Shown here: positions 1 through 7,554 of the stretch, piece by piece
How positions within the stretch are numbered: position 1 is the stretch's first letter
Layout: every line of letters begins with the position of its first letter
Assembly: GCA_039920305.1 (NCBI GenBank)
Contig: JBDSEA010000146.1
Span: 1 to 20,639 of the forward strand
Source of the DNA: DASRAJ01 sp039920305
GTDB lineage: Bacteria; Bacteroidota; Bacteroidia; Chitinophagales; UBA10324
Direction of reading: 5' to 3'
DNA length: 20,639 bases
Translations under genes and position numbers: made by a program
Notes under the pieces: model-generated
Told to the model about the DNA's origin: nothing
The model's database searches: none
What the model saw: only the letters and a program-made list of their open reading frames with translations

Positions 1-1679
1 ACCTCAATTACTGTTGTGGCAATCATGATCTGGGTTTGCGCCCTAAGAAATCGCTGCATCTCATATTCACGGTCTTCTGATCTCATTTTTCCATGAACAA
101 TGCTTATGGCATATTCCGGCAGCGGAAAAGCACGGGTGATGCTTTCATATCCATCCATTAAATATTTGTAATCCTGTTTTTCCGATTCTTCAATCAGCGG
201 ATAAACCACATACACTTGCCTCCCTTTTTTTATTTCCTCCTTCATAAAGCCAAACACCCTGAGGCGTGCTGAATCATCGCGGTGAACAGTGGTAACCGGT
301 TTTCTGCCGGGGGGCATTTCATCTATCACTGAAACATCGAGATCACCATAAAGAGTCATCGCAAGTGTTCGCGGGATAGGGGTGGCAGTCATCACAAGGA
401 TGTGTGGGGGCTGGTGATTTTTTTCCCAGAGGCGCGCACGCTGCTCAACACCGAAGCGATGTTGCTCATCAATCACCACGAAGCCAAGATTCTTAAACAT
501 TACGCGGTCTTCAAGTACTGCATGAGTTCCGACAAGTAAATGAATTTCACCTGAAGCCAATCTTTCAAAGAGAATTTTTCTCACTTTACCTTTTACAGAA
601 GCTGTGAGCAATCCCATCTTTAACTCCATTCCTCCTGTAAATTTTTGCAGGTTACGGAAATGCTGCTGAGCCAGGATTTCTGTAGGCACCATCATACAGG
701 CCTGATAGCCGTTATCAAGGGCCATAAGCATGGTAATGAGGGCTACTATGGTTTTACCACTGCCCACGTCACCTTGCAGAAGCCGGTTCATTTGCTTTGC
801 TGAAAGCACATCGGCCCTGATTTCTTTAATCACTTTCTTCTGCGCGTTTGTAAGGTCAAATGGAAGATTTTCTTTGTAAAAGCAATTAAAAAAATTTCCA
901 AGATTGGTAAATACAAACCCGTTTCGCTTTTGCTTTCTTCTTAGTTTTAGCTGTACAATTCGCAACTGACTGAAAAAGAGCTCTTCGAAGCGAAAGCGAT
1001 CTCTGGCCTGCTCTGCCGCAGGTTCATTTTCAGGAGAATGAATTGTTTGAAAGGAAGAAAAGCGTGATGTAAAGTGAAACCTGGCCATGACATCAGCAGG
1101 CAGGTTTTCAGGAACATCTTTTTCATTTAACAATGTAAAAAGACTTCTCACCAGCTTTTCAATGCCATTGCTGTGCAGGTTTCTGGATTTTAACTTTTCA
1201 GTTGAAGGATATACCGGTTGTAATCCGGCCTTCTTCTGCTCTTCCTGTGAAGCGTTATCTAGTAAAGAAATTTCAGGATGAGCAATTGTATATTCTCCCC
1301 TGAAAACATTGGGCTTCCCGAAAACGATATAATTTTTTCCCACCTCAAGCATTTTATCAATCCACCGGTTTCCCTGAAACCAGACAAGTTCAATTTCACC
1401 GCTTCCATCATTGATATAGGCTTTAAGCCGGCGGTTACCCCGCTCCCCTTCTATATTCTTCTCAACTAATTTTCCTGTGAACTGGATAAACTGAGATTGT
1501 GCAGTTATGTTTTTGATTCTCACAAATTGTGTCCGGTCGATATACCGGAAAGGAAAATGTTGCAACAAATCAGCAAAGTGAAAAATACCAAGCTCCTTCT
1601 GCAAAAGCTCAGCGCGCTGTGGTCCCACCCCTTTGAGGTATTCAATTGGGGAAGAAAGCAGATGCTGGATTTGTGCCAT
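1..1679 (-). CDS. recG: ATP-dependent DNA helicase RecG (3' end cut by window edge)
   Basis: RecG is a superfamily 2 DNA translocase that remodels stalled replication forks and branched recombination intermediates. The first 559 residues are visible; the last part of the helicase domain and the C-terminal region lie beyond the left edge. Translating the minus strand gives the N-terminal wedge region (IEYLKGVGPQRAELL near residue 12, FPFRYIDR near 46). The helicase core follows, with Walker A GDVGSGKT near residue 303, Walker B/DEQH box DEQHRFG near 401, motif III TATPIPRTLA shortly after, and RPPGR-like EMPPGRKP. The ATG at 1679 is the only ATG in frame before an upstream stop at 1758-1760, and it gives the expected N-terminus MAQIQHLLSSPIEYLKG. 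The gene is divergent from the DinB-like gene, with only 88 bases between the starts. No frame interruption is seen. Identification is firm. Confidence 0.97.
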   Translation of the reverse strand, partial: MAQIQHLLSSPIEYLKGVGPQRAELLQKELGIFHFADLLQHFPFRYIDRTQFVRIKNITAQSQFIQFTGKLVEKNIEGERGNRRLKAYINDGSGEIELVWFQGNRWIDKMLEVGKNYIVFGKPNVFRGEYTIAHPEISLLDNASQEEQKKAGLQPVYPSTEKLKSRNLHSNGIEKLVRSLFTLLNEKDVPENLPADVMARFHFTSRFSSFQTIHSPENEPAAEQARDRFRFEELFFSQLRIVQLKLRRKQKRNGFVFTNLGNFFNCFYKENLPFDLTNAQKKVIKEIRADVLSAKQMNRLLQGDVGSGKTIVALITMLMALDNGYQACMMVPTEILAQQHFRNLQKFTGGMELKMGLLTASVKGKVRKILFERLASGEIHLLVGTHAVLEDRVMFKNLGFVVIDEQHRFGVEQRARLWEKNHQPPHILVMTATPIPRTLAMTLYGDLDVSVIDEMPPGRKPVTTVHRDDSARLRVFGFMKEEIKKGRQVYVVYPLIEESEKQDYKYLMDGYESITRAFPLPEYAISIVHGKMRSEDREYEMQRFLRAQTQIMIATTVIE

Positions 1680-1767
1680 TTCAATATCAGCAGGCAAAGA
1701 TGTGAAGGAAAATAGTTGAGGGAGTGGCAATTTTTTACTGCTATTTTCGTCCCAAACCTATAAGCTC

Positions 1768-2256
1768 ATGATTGCAACGAAGGAGAAAAAAATTCAGCGA
1801 TATGGCAGCGGGTATATCCGCCTGACTGATGAGTTGAGGCAGGTGCCGCCTGAAGCGATGGGCTACAGGACAAAAAAAGATGTGTGGAACATTAAAGAAA
1901 TTATTATTCACCTTGCGGATCTTGAGGCAGGCGCATATGTGAACTTTCGCAGGGCTGTTGCAGAACCGACCCAGAAGATTTTTGCTTTTGATAAAGACCA
2001 ATGGGCTGAATCACTTTTTTATTATGGGAATTCTTATAACCCGTCTCTCAGACTGTTCCGAATGCTTCGCGCAAGCAATTATGTACTCATGAAAAATCTT
2101 GAAGAGCATTCGTGGCTGCATACGGTAAATTATGAAAGTCACGGACAAATTTCACTGGAAGATTTGCTTGACCTTTATGAAAAGCATCTCGACAAGGCAA
2201 TTCATGAAATGGCTCTTATTACAGAATTATTCCTGAAGCTAAACCCCGGAAAATGA
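1768..2256 (+). CDS. DinB-fold (DinB_2-like) protein
   Basis: This 162-residue soluble protein resembles the DinB/YfiT-like four-helix-bundle superfamily, members of which are usually metal-binding and often thiol-dependent transferases of unknown substrate. The signature stretch is W40-N-I-K-E-I-I-I-H48-L-A-D-L-E, matching the family's W...E...HL.D.E pattern, followed by a helix ending in NFRRAV. Near the C-terminus there is a second His-containing helix with H140 and H146. The family normally has H-x3-H there, and the expected second His position is A144, so metal binding is uncertain. There is no signal peptide. It starts at an ATG 88 bases from the divergent recG start, and its stop lies 37 bases before the first beta-barrel gene, so co-transcription with that gene is possible. 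The superfamily is fairly secure; the biochemical role is unknown. Confidence 0.8.
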   Translation: MIATKEKKIQRYGSGYIRLTDELRQVPPEAMGYRTKKDVWNIKEIIIHLADLEAGAYVNFRRAVAEPTQKIFAFDKDQWAESLFYYGNSYNPSLRLFRMLRASNYVLMKNLEEHSWLHTVNYESHGQISLEDLLDLYEKHLDKAIHEMALITELFLKLNPGK

Positions 2257-2293
2257 TTCATACTTCCCCGTATATTTTCTCATTCTTTATTCA

Positions 2294-3034
2294 ATGAAAT
2301 TCTACATTGCCTTAATCAACGGTTTATTTTTTTTAACCCTCACTGGTTCAGCGCAGGTAATTGATACATCAGATTACATGCCACCACCTCCAACAGAATC
2401 AGGTGTTTCAAGTGTGTTGCGCTCACAGAGGCATTTGCTTTTTATTGATATAACTCATAACAGCTGGTTTAATCTTCCCGAAGGGATACATACTAACTTC
2501 ATTTCCGGGGGAATCAACTTCAGCCTTTACTATGATATCTTCATTGCCAAAAAACATTTCAGCATTGCACCCGGCATCGGCTATGCAAATTCTACTGTTA
2601 AGAACAATGCTTATTCACAAGTTATTGACGGAGGTTCAACTTTGTCATATACTTCTCTTATTACCTATCCTGATAGTGTGAAGTTTCTGAAGAACAAATT
2701 CTCTGCGTCATATTTAGATTTACCTGTCGAATTCCGGTTTAGAATTAAACCTGATGAACGGGGGAAAAACTTCTGGATTGCACCGGGTTTCAGGGCAGGA
2801 CTTTTGCTCAGCGACTTCTGGAAATACAAGAACGAAATGGTTCCGGGCCAGGTCATGAAGACAAAAAATTATAATCTCGAAAACATAGAAAATTTTCATT
2901 ACGGCATTTCATTCCGTGCCGGGTATTATAAATTCGGAGTGTATGCATATTATTCATTAAGTACGGTATTTGAAAAAAATCACGGACCAGATCTGGTCCC
3001 ATTTTCGATAGGTATTGCCTTTACTCCGCTTTGA
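2294..3034 (+). CDS. Outer membrane beta-barrel protein, PorT/OMP_b-brl_2-like
   Basis: This 246-residue protein begins with a typical Sec signal peptide (MKFYIALINGLFFLTLTGSA, probable cleavage after A20 before Q21). The mature part alternates hydrophobic and polar residues with many aromatic ends. It includes SYLDLPVEFRFRI followed by FWIAPGFRAGLL, a pattern common in Bacteroidota small outer membrane barrels of the PorT/OMP_b-brl_2 type. The last strand ends FSIGIAFTPL, a plausible terminal barrel strand recognised by the BAM machinery. It lies 37 bases after the DinB-like gene and 49 bases before a second barrel gene, suggesting a transcription unit. The function of this family is generally unknown, and it should not be equated with the T9SS component PorT without alignment. 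Confidence 0.8.
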   Translation: MKFYIALINGLFFLTLTGSAQVIDTSDYMPPPPTESGVSSVLRSQRHLLFIDITHNSWFNLPEGIHTNFISGGINFSLYYDIFIAKKHFSIAPGIGYANSTVKNNAYSQVIDGGSTLSYTSLITYPDSVKFLKNKFSASYLDLPVEFRFRIKPDERGKNFWIAPGFRAGLLLSDFWKYKNEMVPGQVMKTKNYNLENIENFHYGISFRAGYYKFGVYAYYSLSTVFEKNHGPDLVPFSIGIAFTPL

Positions 3035-3083
3035 AATTGCGGCTTGTTTGTATTTTGCACACCGAAAGTTTAAAGAAAATCCT

Positions 3084-3785
3084 ATGAAAAATTTTTTGAT
3101 GATTATTGTGATGATGATGTTTACCCGGCATATTGTTGCACAGGATACGAATGAGACCAATGACAGTGATAATGGAATACGGCTTGGACTTACACTGTCA
3201 CCCCAGCTCGCATGGTTGAATGGCGGAGATAAAAATTTACAATCAAATGGAACGTACCTGGGTTTTAGTTACGGCTTGTTGATGGATATAGTATTTAAGA
3301 CAAACTATGCTTTTTCCACCGGTATCATTGTATCCTATGATGGGGGAAAGCTTACCTATTCGGAATCATCAAAGTTCAATACGTATGGTGAACAAACCTT
3401 CCTGCCTTCCACCAATGTTGATTACCGAACCCAGTATTTACAAATCCCCCTTACGATGAAACTGCGCACCAACCAGATTGGTTACATCACCTACTTCGGA
3501 CAATTTGGTTTACAGGGGGGAATAAGAATAAGATCGAGAGCAGACATAAGCAGCAGCAATACTCCCTTAGCAGAAGACAAAGTGGACTTTAGCAAGGATG
3601 TTACGCTACCTGACCTTGGATTACTGATTGGCGGCGGGTTTGAGTATGCTCTCACCGGAAATACTGCACTTACCACATCACTCCAGTTTTATAATGGTTT
3701 CCTTGATACTACCGATAATCCTGAAGGGTACAAATCAAAATCCACACTCAATCATTTGCGTCTGCAACTGGGATTTTATTTTTAA
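3084..3785 (+). CDS. Outer membrane beta-barrel protein, PorT-family-like
   Basis: This 233-residue secreted protein has signal peptide MKNFLMIIVMMMFTRHIVAQ, with probable cleavage before Q20 or D21. A longer in-frame reading from 3015 exists but would overlap the preceding gene and place 23 odd residues before the signal peptide, so the ATG at 3084 is chosen. The mature protein shows barrel features: GIRLGLTLSPQLAWL, YLQIPLTMKLR (the conserved 'YLQIPL' strand of Bacteroidota OMP_b-brl_2/PorT-like barrels), GLLIGGGFEYAL, and a terminal strand LRLQLGFYF ending in Phe. It follows another barrel gene by 49 bases. The two share the fold class but little obvious sequence. A weak promoter-like stretch (TTG at 3032, TATTTTGC near 3051) lies in the gap. 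Ligand and role are unknown. Confidence 0.82.
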   Translation: MKNFLMIIVMMMFTRHIVAQDTNETNDSDNGIRLGLTLSPQLAWLNGGDKNLQSNGTYLGFSYGLLMDIVFKTNYAFSTGIIVSYDGGKLTYSESSKFNTYGEQTFLPSTNVDYRTQYLQIPLTMKLRTNQIGYITYFGQFGLQGGIRIRSRADISSSNTPLAEDKVDFSKDVTLPDLGLLIGGGFEYALTGNTALTTSLQFYNGFLDTTDNPEGYKSKSTLNHLRLQLGFYF

Positions 3786-3799
3786 GAAATCAGAATCAT

Positions 3800-3820
3800 A
3801 AATTTTCTTTGGGAAAATTT
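3800..3820 (+). terminator. AT-rich hairpin after the second barrel gene (weak terminator candidate)
   Basis: An 8-bp perfect stem (AAATTTTC / GAAAATTT) with loop TTTGG lies 15 bases after the barrel stop codon. The 3' arm ends in TTT but is followed by TACAA rather than a long U tract, so it would be a weak terminator. It could also simply be AT-rich sequence. Confidence 0.35.
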
Positions 3821-3867
3821 TACAACTCCTTACCCGGAGACTAAAATTTTCTGGCGTCTTCGGATTG

Positions 3868-3875
3868 TAATTTTG
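3868..3875 (+). promoter_or_regulatory. Bacteroidota-type -7 element for nadE
   Basis: TAATTTTG matches the Bacteroidota sigma-ABfr -7 consensus TAnnTTTG exactly and ends 16 bases before the nadE ATG, leaving a short leader. The -33 position has only an AT-rich stretch (no clear TTG). A G-U containing inverted repeat (CCGGAGAC at 3834-3841 with GTCTTCGG at 3856-3863) sits directly over the -33 region and could be regulatory. The role is inferred from sequence match only. Confidence 0.45.
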
Positions 3876-3891
3876 TAATAAGAATTTTAAA

Positions 3892-5532
3892 ATGAAAATT
3901 GCAATTGCGCAACAGAATTATCTCATCGGCGACTTCGAAGGAAACCGGAAAAAAATAATTGAGGGTATTCATCAGGCAAAAAATGCAGGCGCCGGTCTCG
4001 TACTGTTTTCTGAATTGTGCGTATGCGGTTATCCACCCCGGGATTTTCTCGAGTTTAAGGATTTTATCAGCCAGTGTTCAGATTCAGTGGGCCTGATCGC
4101 CAAAGAAGCAGTTGGCATTGCAGTGCTTATTGGCTCACCTGCAATTAATCCGAAACCCGAGGGGAAAGATCTTTTCAACTCAGCTTACTTTATGTTTGAT
4201 GGAATGGTGAAACAGGTGGTTTTCAAATCTCTTTTACCTACCTACGATGTATTTGATGAGTACCGGTATTTTGAGCCCGGCCATGATTTATTTGCGTTTG
4301 ATTTTGCAGGCAGAAGGATTGCGTTAACGGTATGTGAGGATATCTGGAATGAAGGAGTAAATCCCTTATACATCACCTCGCCTCTGGATACGTTGAGCAC
4401 CTTCAAGCCTGACTACCTGCTGAACATTTCAGCATCACCTTTTGATTACACAAAGGCGAAGCAGCGGATTAAGCTGCTCAGGGAGCTTGCTCTTCAATAC
4501 CATCTGCCGATTTTTTATTGCAACTGTGTTGGAGCTCAAACGGAATTGATTTTTGATGGCGGATCATTGGTTGTTACTGCTGACGGGGAAGTTTTTGATG
4601 AGATGAAATATTTTCAGGAACAGATAAAGGTGTATGATCTGGATGAAGTGATCGCAGGAAAAACCCCCGGAATGAATGAGCAGCCGAAAGAAAAAATCAC
4701 ACTTATCCATGATGCTCTTGTTACCGGCATCCGCGAATATTTTAATAAGCTGAATTTCGAAAAAGCCATTCTCGGGCTGAGCGGCGGAATTGATTCGGCA
4801 GTAGTAACTGCACTTGCTGCCGAAGCGCTCGGAAATGATAATGTAAAAGTGCTGCTGATGCCGTCTGAATTTTCTTCAGAAGGATCTGTGAGTGATTCTG
4901 TTGCGCTTGCAGAAAACCTCGGCATCAGCTATGAAACGATTCCGATCAGGAATATTTACCAGTCTTTCCTGAGTAATCTTGCGCCCTTTTTTGAAAACAA
5001 ATCATTTGATGTAACAGAGGAGAATGTCCAGGCCCGCATCAGGGCGGTATTATTGATGGCCATGAGTAACAAGCACCATTACATCTTATTAAACACATCT
5101 AACAAAAGTGAATTTTCAGTGGGATACGGAACCTTGTACGGCGATATGTGTGGCGGTATTTCTGTTCTGGGTGATGTGTATAAAACTGAAGTGTATGAGC
5201 TGGCAAATTATATTAACAGGATAAAAGAAATTATTCCTCCGGATATAATCATAAAGCCCCCCTCAGCCGAGTTGCGTGCGGATCAAAAAGACAGTGATTC
5301 CCTGCCGGAGTATTCCATTCTCGATGAAATTCTTTACCAATACATAGAGCTGCGAAAGGGACCAAAGGAATTGGCTGAACTGGGATTTGAAAAGTCCCTG
5401 GTTGATCGCGTGCTCAAAATGGTGAACACGAGCGAGCACAAGCGCTATCAGTCGCCGCCGGTGTTGCGTGTATCTGCAAAGGCTTTTGGTTCGGGAAGAA
5501 GGGTGCCCATTGTTGCAAAATACCTGTCGTAA
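3892..5532 (+). CDS. nadE: Glutamine-dependent NAD+ synthetase
   Basis: NadE catalyses the last step of NAD+ biosynthesis, amidating deamido-NAD (nicotinic acid adenine dinucleotide) with ATP and ammonia released from glutamine. The 546-residue protein has the two-domain layout of the glutamine-using type. The N-terminal nitrilase-fold glutaminase carries the catalytic triad E41 (VLFSELCVCGYPPRD), K112 (FKSLLPTYDVFDEYRYFEPG) and C148 (LTVCEDIWN). The C-terminal ATP-PPase synthetase domain carries the pyrophosphate loop LSGGIDSA (S297-A303), then NTSNKSEFSVGYGTLYGDMCGG and KPPSAELRADQKDSDSLPEY, both typical of the family. All catalytic residues are present. It starts at ATG with a good -7 promoter element just upstream, and it converges on the RNase E/G gene with a 79-base gap. 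Cytosolic. Identification is secure. Confidence 0.97.
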   Translation: MKIAIAQQNYLIGDFEGNRKKIIEGIHQAKNAGAGLVLFSELCVCGYPPRDFLEFKDFISQCSDSVGLIAKEAVGIAVLIGSPAINPKPEGKDLFNSAYFMFDGMVKQVVFKSLLPTYDVFDEYRYFEPGHDLFAFDFAGRRIALTVCEDIWNEGVNPLYITSPLDTLSTFKPDYLLNISASPFDYTKAKQRIKLLRELALQYHLPIFYCNCVGAQTELIFDGGSLVVTADGEVFDEMKYFQEQIKVYDLDEVIAGKTPGMNEQPKEKITLIHDALVTGIREYFNKLNFEKAILGLSGGIDSAVVTALAAEALGNDNVKVLLMPSEFSSEGSVSDSVALAENLGISYETIPIRNIYQSFLSNLAPFFENKSFDVTEENVQARIRAVLLMAMSNKHHYILLNTSNKSEFSVGYGTLYGDMCGGISVLGDVYKTEVYELANYINRIKEIIPPDIIIKPPSAELRADQKDSDSLPEYSILDEILYQYIELRKGPKELAELGFEKSLVDRVLKMVNTSEHKRYQSPPVLRVSAKAFGSGRRVPIVAKYLS

Positions 5533-5556
5533 AATTGTTGGTTATTGGATAATTTA

Positions 5557-5608
5557 GTTTTACCATAACGCTTTGACATTCAATTATGGAAAGCATTGTT
5601 ATCAAAAC
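5557..5608. terminator. Imperfect hairpin between convergent nadE and RNase E/G genes
   Basis: The arms GTTTT-acc-ATAAC-GCTTT (5557-5574) and AAAGC-att-GTTAT-c-AAAAC (5590-5608) are complementary with two small bulges around a 15-base loop. The GTTTT arm supplies T residues on one strand and the AAAAC arm supplies T residues on the other, so it could serve both convergent genes. It is suggestive only; the U tracts are short. Confidence 0.35.
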
Positions 5609-5611
5609 TGA

Positions 5612-7162
5612 TTAATTCATCAGGATCTCCTCGCCATTCTTATCATAAAAATGATATTCGGAAAGCGCGATGTTATCGCTTGAGTCAATATTGATCCATT
5701 GCCTGTAGCGTCCCAGCCATTTCATTCTCCTTGAAGGGAAGCCATGCCTTATGTAGGCATCCACATAGGGATGAACAAAAAGTGTGATCTTTTTCTGATT
5801 ATGTGCTGTCACGATGTGGTTAAGATTTTTTTCAATTTCATCCATTAATAATATCGCAGGCCCAATTTTTCCTGTTCCGCCGCAGGCAGGACAATTCTCA
5901 TCAGTAGTGATATTTATTTCCTGCTTTACCCTTTGCCTTGTGATCTGCATCAGGCCAAAGCGGCTCATTGGCAAAATGGTGTGCCGTGCCTTGTCATCCC
6001 TCATGTAATCCATCATGCTGCGGTTAAGCATCCTTTTATTTTCGGGACTGTGCACATCAATAAAATCAACGATAATGATGCCGCCGATATCGCGGAGGCG
6101 AAGCTGGCGCGCAATTTCTTTTGCTGCTTCCATATTAACCTTCATCGCATTTTCTTCCTGGTTCTCATCATTGGCAACCTGGTGGCCGCTGTTAACGTCA
6201 ATAACATGCATTGCCTCAGTATGCTCAATCACCAGGTAGGCGCCGCTCTTCATGTTTACGTTTCTGCCAAAGGTGGATTTGATTTGCTTGGTAACATCAA
6301 ATTGATCAAAAACAGAGGTTTTGCCATTATAAAGCTGAACGATTCCTTCTTTATCAGGTGCGATCCGGGCAATGTACGCACGCACGTCATCATACATTTC
6401 CCGGCTATTTACTACAATGCGGTTGAAAGATGCATTCAGCATGTCACGCAGCAGGGTTGAGGTTTTACTCATTTCACTCAGCACTTTCTTTGGCGCTTCT
6501 GCTTCCTTCAAATCTTTGGTAAGCAACTTCCATTTCTCAACAAGATGTACCATGTCCTCATGGAGCTCCTGTACCGATTTTCCTTCAGCAAGTGTTCTTA
6601 GTATCACACCGAAATTTTTCGGGCAGATACTTGTGACAAGTCTTTTAAGCCGTTCGCGCTCATCCTGCGAGTTGATTTTTTTTGAGATGCTGATTACGTT
6701 CGTAAAAGGAATGAGTACCAGAAATCTTCCCGGAAGGGAGATGTCACAACTCAGCCTGTGTCCCTTTGTTGAAATCGGCTCCTTAATGATCTGCACCATC
6801 ATTGGGAATTTCCTGGAAATGGTCTGAGCGATCTTACCCGTTTTTACGGTTTCCTGCTCAAGCTTAAAATCATTGAGGTCTTCGGGCTGAGTACCTTCAA
6901 TAGCAAAACGGGTAAACTTCTGTACCGACCGGATCTGCGGGCCGAGATCCGAATAATGAAGAAAACCGTTCTTGGGCTGGCCAATATCAATAAATGCAGC
7001 ATTCAATCCCGGAAGAACCTTCATCACACGGCTCAGTATGATGTCGCCAATAGCAATATTCTGGTTGAGGTTTTCGCGGTGTAATTCCACCAGCACTTTA
7101 TCTTCAAGCAAAGCGATATCAATACCGCCTGGCCCTGCGTCAATAACAAGTTCTCTGTTCAC
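5612..7162 (-). CDS. rng: Ribonuclease E/G family endoribonuclease
   Basis: This RNase E/G-type single-strand endoribonuclease acts in rRNA maturation and mRNA decay. From the GTG at 7162 the protein is 516 residues and begins VNRELVIDAGPGG, which matches the usual family N-terminus. A TTG eight codons upstream (7186) is also open but adds nonconserved residues, and no in-frame ATG is present. The layout is: an S1 RNA-binding domain (GDIILSRVMKVLPGLNAAFIDIG near residues 40-60), 5'-sensor and RNase H-like regions, then the DNase I-like catalytic part with Mg-binding D322 (HVIDVNSGH) and D366 (IIIVDFIDVH), 44 residues apart as in the family. The Zn-link motif CPACGGTGK (C424, C427) follows. 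It has no long C-terminal degradosome scaffold, so it is RNase G-sized. It follows the HU-TPR-ribosomal peptide genes after a long untranslated stretch. Confidence 0.95.
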   Translation of the reverse strand: MNRELVIDAGPGGIDIALLEDKVLVELHRENLNQNIAIGDIILSRVMKVLPGLNAAFIDIGQPKNGFLHYSDLGPQIRSVQKFTRFAIEGTQPEDLNDFKLEQETVKTGKIAQTISRKFPMMVQIIKEPISTKGHRLSCDISLPGRFLVLIPFTNVISISKKINSQDERERLKRLVTSICPKNFGVILRTLAEGKSVQELHEDMVHLVEKWKLLTKDLKEAEAPKKVLSEMSKTSTLLRDMLNASFNRIVVNSREMYDDVRAYIARIAPDKEGIVQLYNGKTSVFDQFDVTKQIKSTFGRNVNMKSGAYLVIEHTEAMHVIDVNSGHQVANDENQEENAMKVNMEAAKEIARQLRLRDIGGIIIVDFIDVHSPENKRMLNRSMMDYMRDDKARHTILPMSRFGLMQITRQRVKQEINITTDENCPACGGTGKIGPAILLMDEIEKNLNHIVTAHNQKKITLFVHPYVDAYIRHGFPSRRMKWLGRYRQWINIDSSDNIALSEYHFYDKNGEEILMN

Positions 7163-7456
7163 AGCACAGTTAAATTTAATGAACAATACCGCAGCTGTTC
7201 TTCAGCAACAAGCAGAGGAAAAGAATCTGAAGGAGGAAGCGTAAAAACTTTCGCATTTAAATCCGCATCAGTATCTGATTGGAACTTCCGGTCTGTTTCC
7301 TTTCTGTCAGAATAAATGGTGATGAAAGCAATGAGCCGGAAAATTTCCGCTGGCGGAAACCGGGTGAGATGCCATGAAACATATCTGAATTTTGTTCCTA
7401 ACGAATGTTTGAAAGAAAAACAGCAGGAGGCAAATTCTTACCGCGGTCGCGAAATG
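7163..7456 (-). other. Untranslated interval upstream of the RNase E/G gene
   Basis: About 294 bases separate the stop of the 31-residue peptide gene from the preferred GTG start of the RNase gene. I find no convincing coding region in it on either strand; short open frames cover it but match nothing. It contains the hairpin at 7340-7359 and otherwise looks like a terminator plus a 5' leader. A clear TAnnTTTG element for the RNase gene was not found. Confidence 0.5.
7340..7359 (-). terminator. Hairpin with short T run, downstream of the HU-TPR-ribosomal peptide genes
   Basis: On the minus strand TTTCCGC-CA-GCGGAAA is a perfect 7-bp inverted repeat (plus positions 7344-7359) followed directly by TTTT (7343-7340). 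CCGG flanks both sides, allowing an extended imperfect stem. It lies about 100 bases after the stop of the 31-residue peptide gene and before the RNase leader, the right place for a terminator or an attenuator. Confidence 0.45.
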
Positions 7457-7552
7457 TTATCTTGTTTTCTTCTTATGGCGGTTCTTACGCAAGCGCTTTT
7501 TGCGCTTATGCGTAGCCATTTTATGTCTTTTTCTCTTTTTGCCTGAAGGCAT
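7457..7552 (-). CDS. AURKAIP1/COX24 (mS38/bS22-like) small ribosomal peptide, 31 residues
   Basis: The minus strand encodes a 31-residue, extremely basic peptide starting MPSGKKRKRHKMATHKR and ending RLRKNRHKKKTR, then TAA. This matches the very short AURKAIP1/COX24-domain proteins conserved in Bacteroidota, the bacterial counterparts of the mitochondrial small-subunit protein mS38 (and related to mycobacterial bS22). By homology it would bind rRNA in the small ribosomal subunit; that role is inferred. About 60% of residues are Lys, Arg or His, and there is a single central TH-KRKKR-LRKNRHKK motif. The ATG starts two bases after the stop of the TPR gene (TAA-GC-ATG), implying translational coupling. 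It is easily missed because of its length. No RBS is evident. The sequence match to the family is strong from memory, but no alignment was run. Confidence 0.88.
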   Translation of the reverse strand: MPSGKKRKRHKMATHKRKKRLRKNRHKKKTR

Positions 7553-7554
7553 GC

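Noticed and set aside
3015..3083. Longer N-terminus for the second barrel protein
   Set aside because: It would overlap the preceding gene and put 23 residues before a normal signal peptide.
5933..6460. 175-residue plus-strand frame antisense to the RNase E/G gene
   Set aside because: The minus strand encodes conserved catalytic motifs across this stretch; the plus frame has no family features.
7316..7546. 76-residue plus-strand frame opposite the small ribosomal peptide
   Set aside because: It is a shadow of the Lys/Arg-rich minus-strand peptide and the hairpin region; no conserved features.
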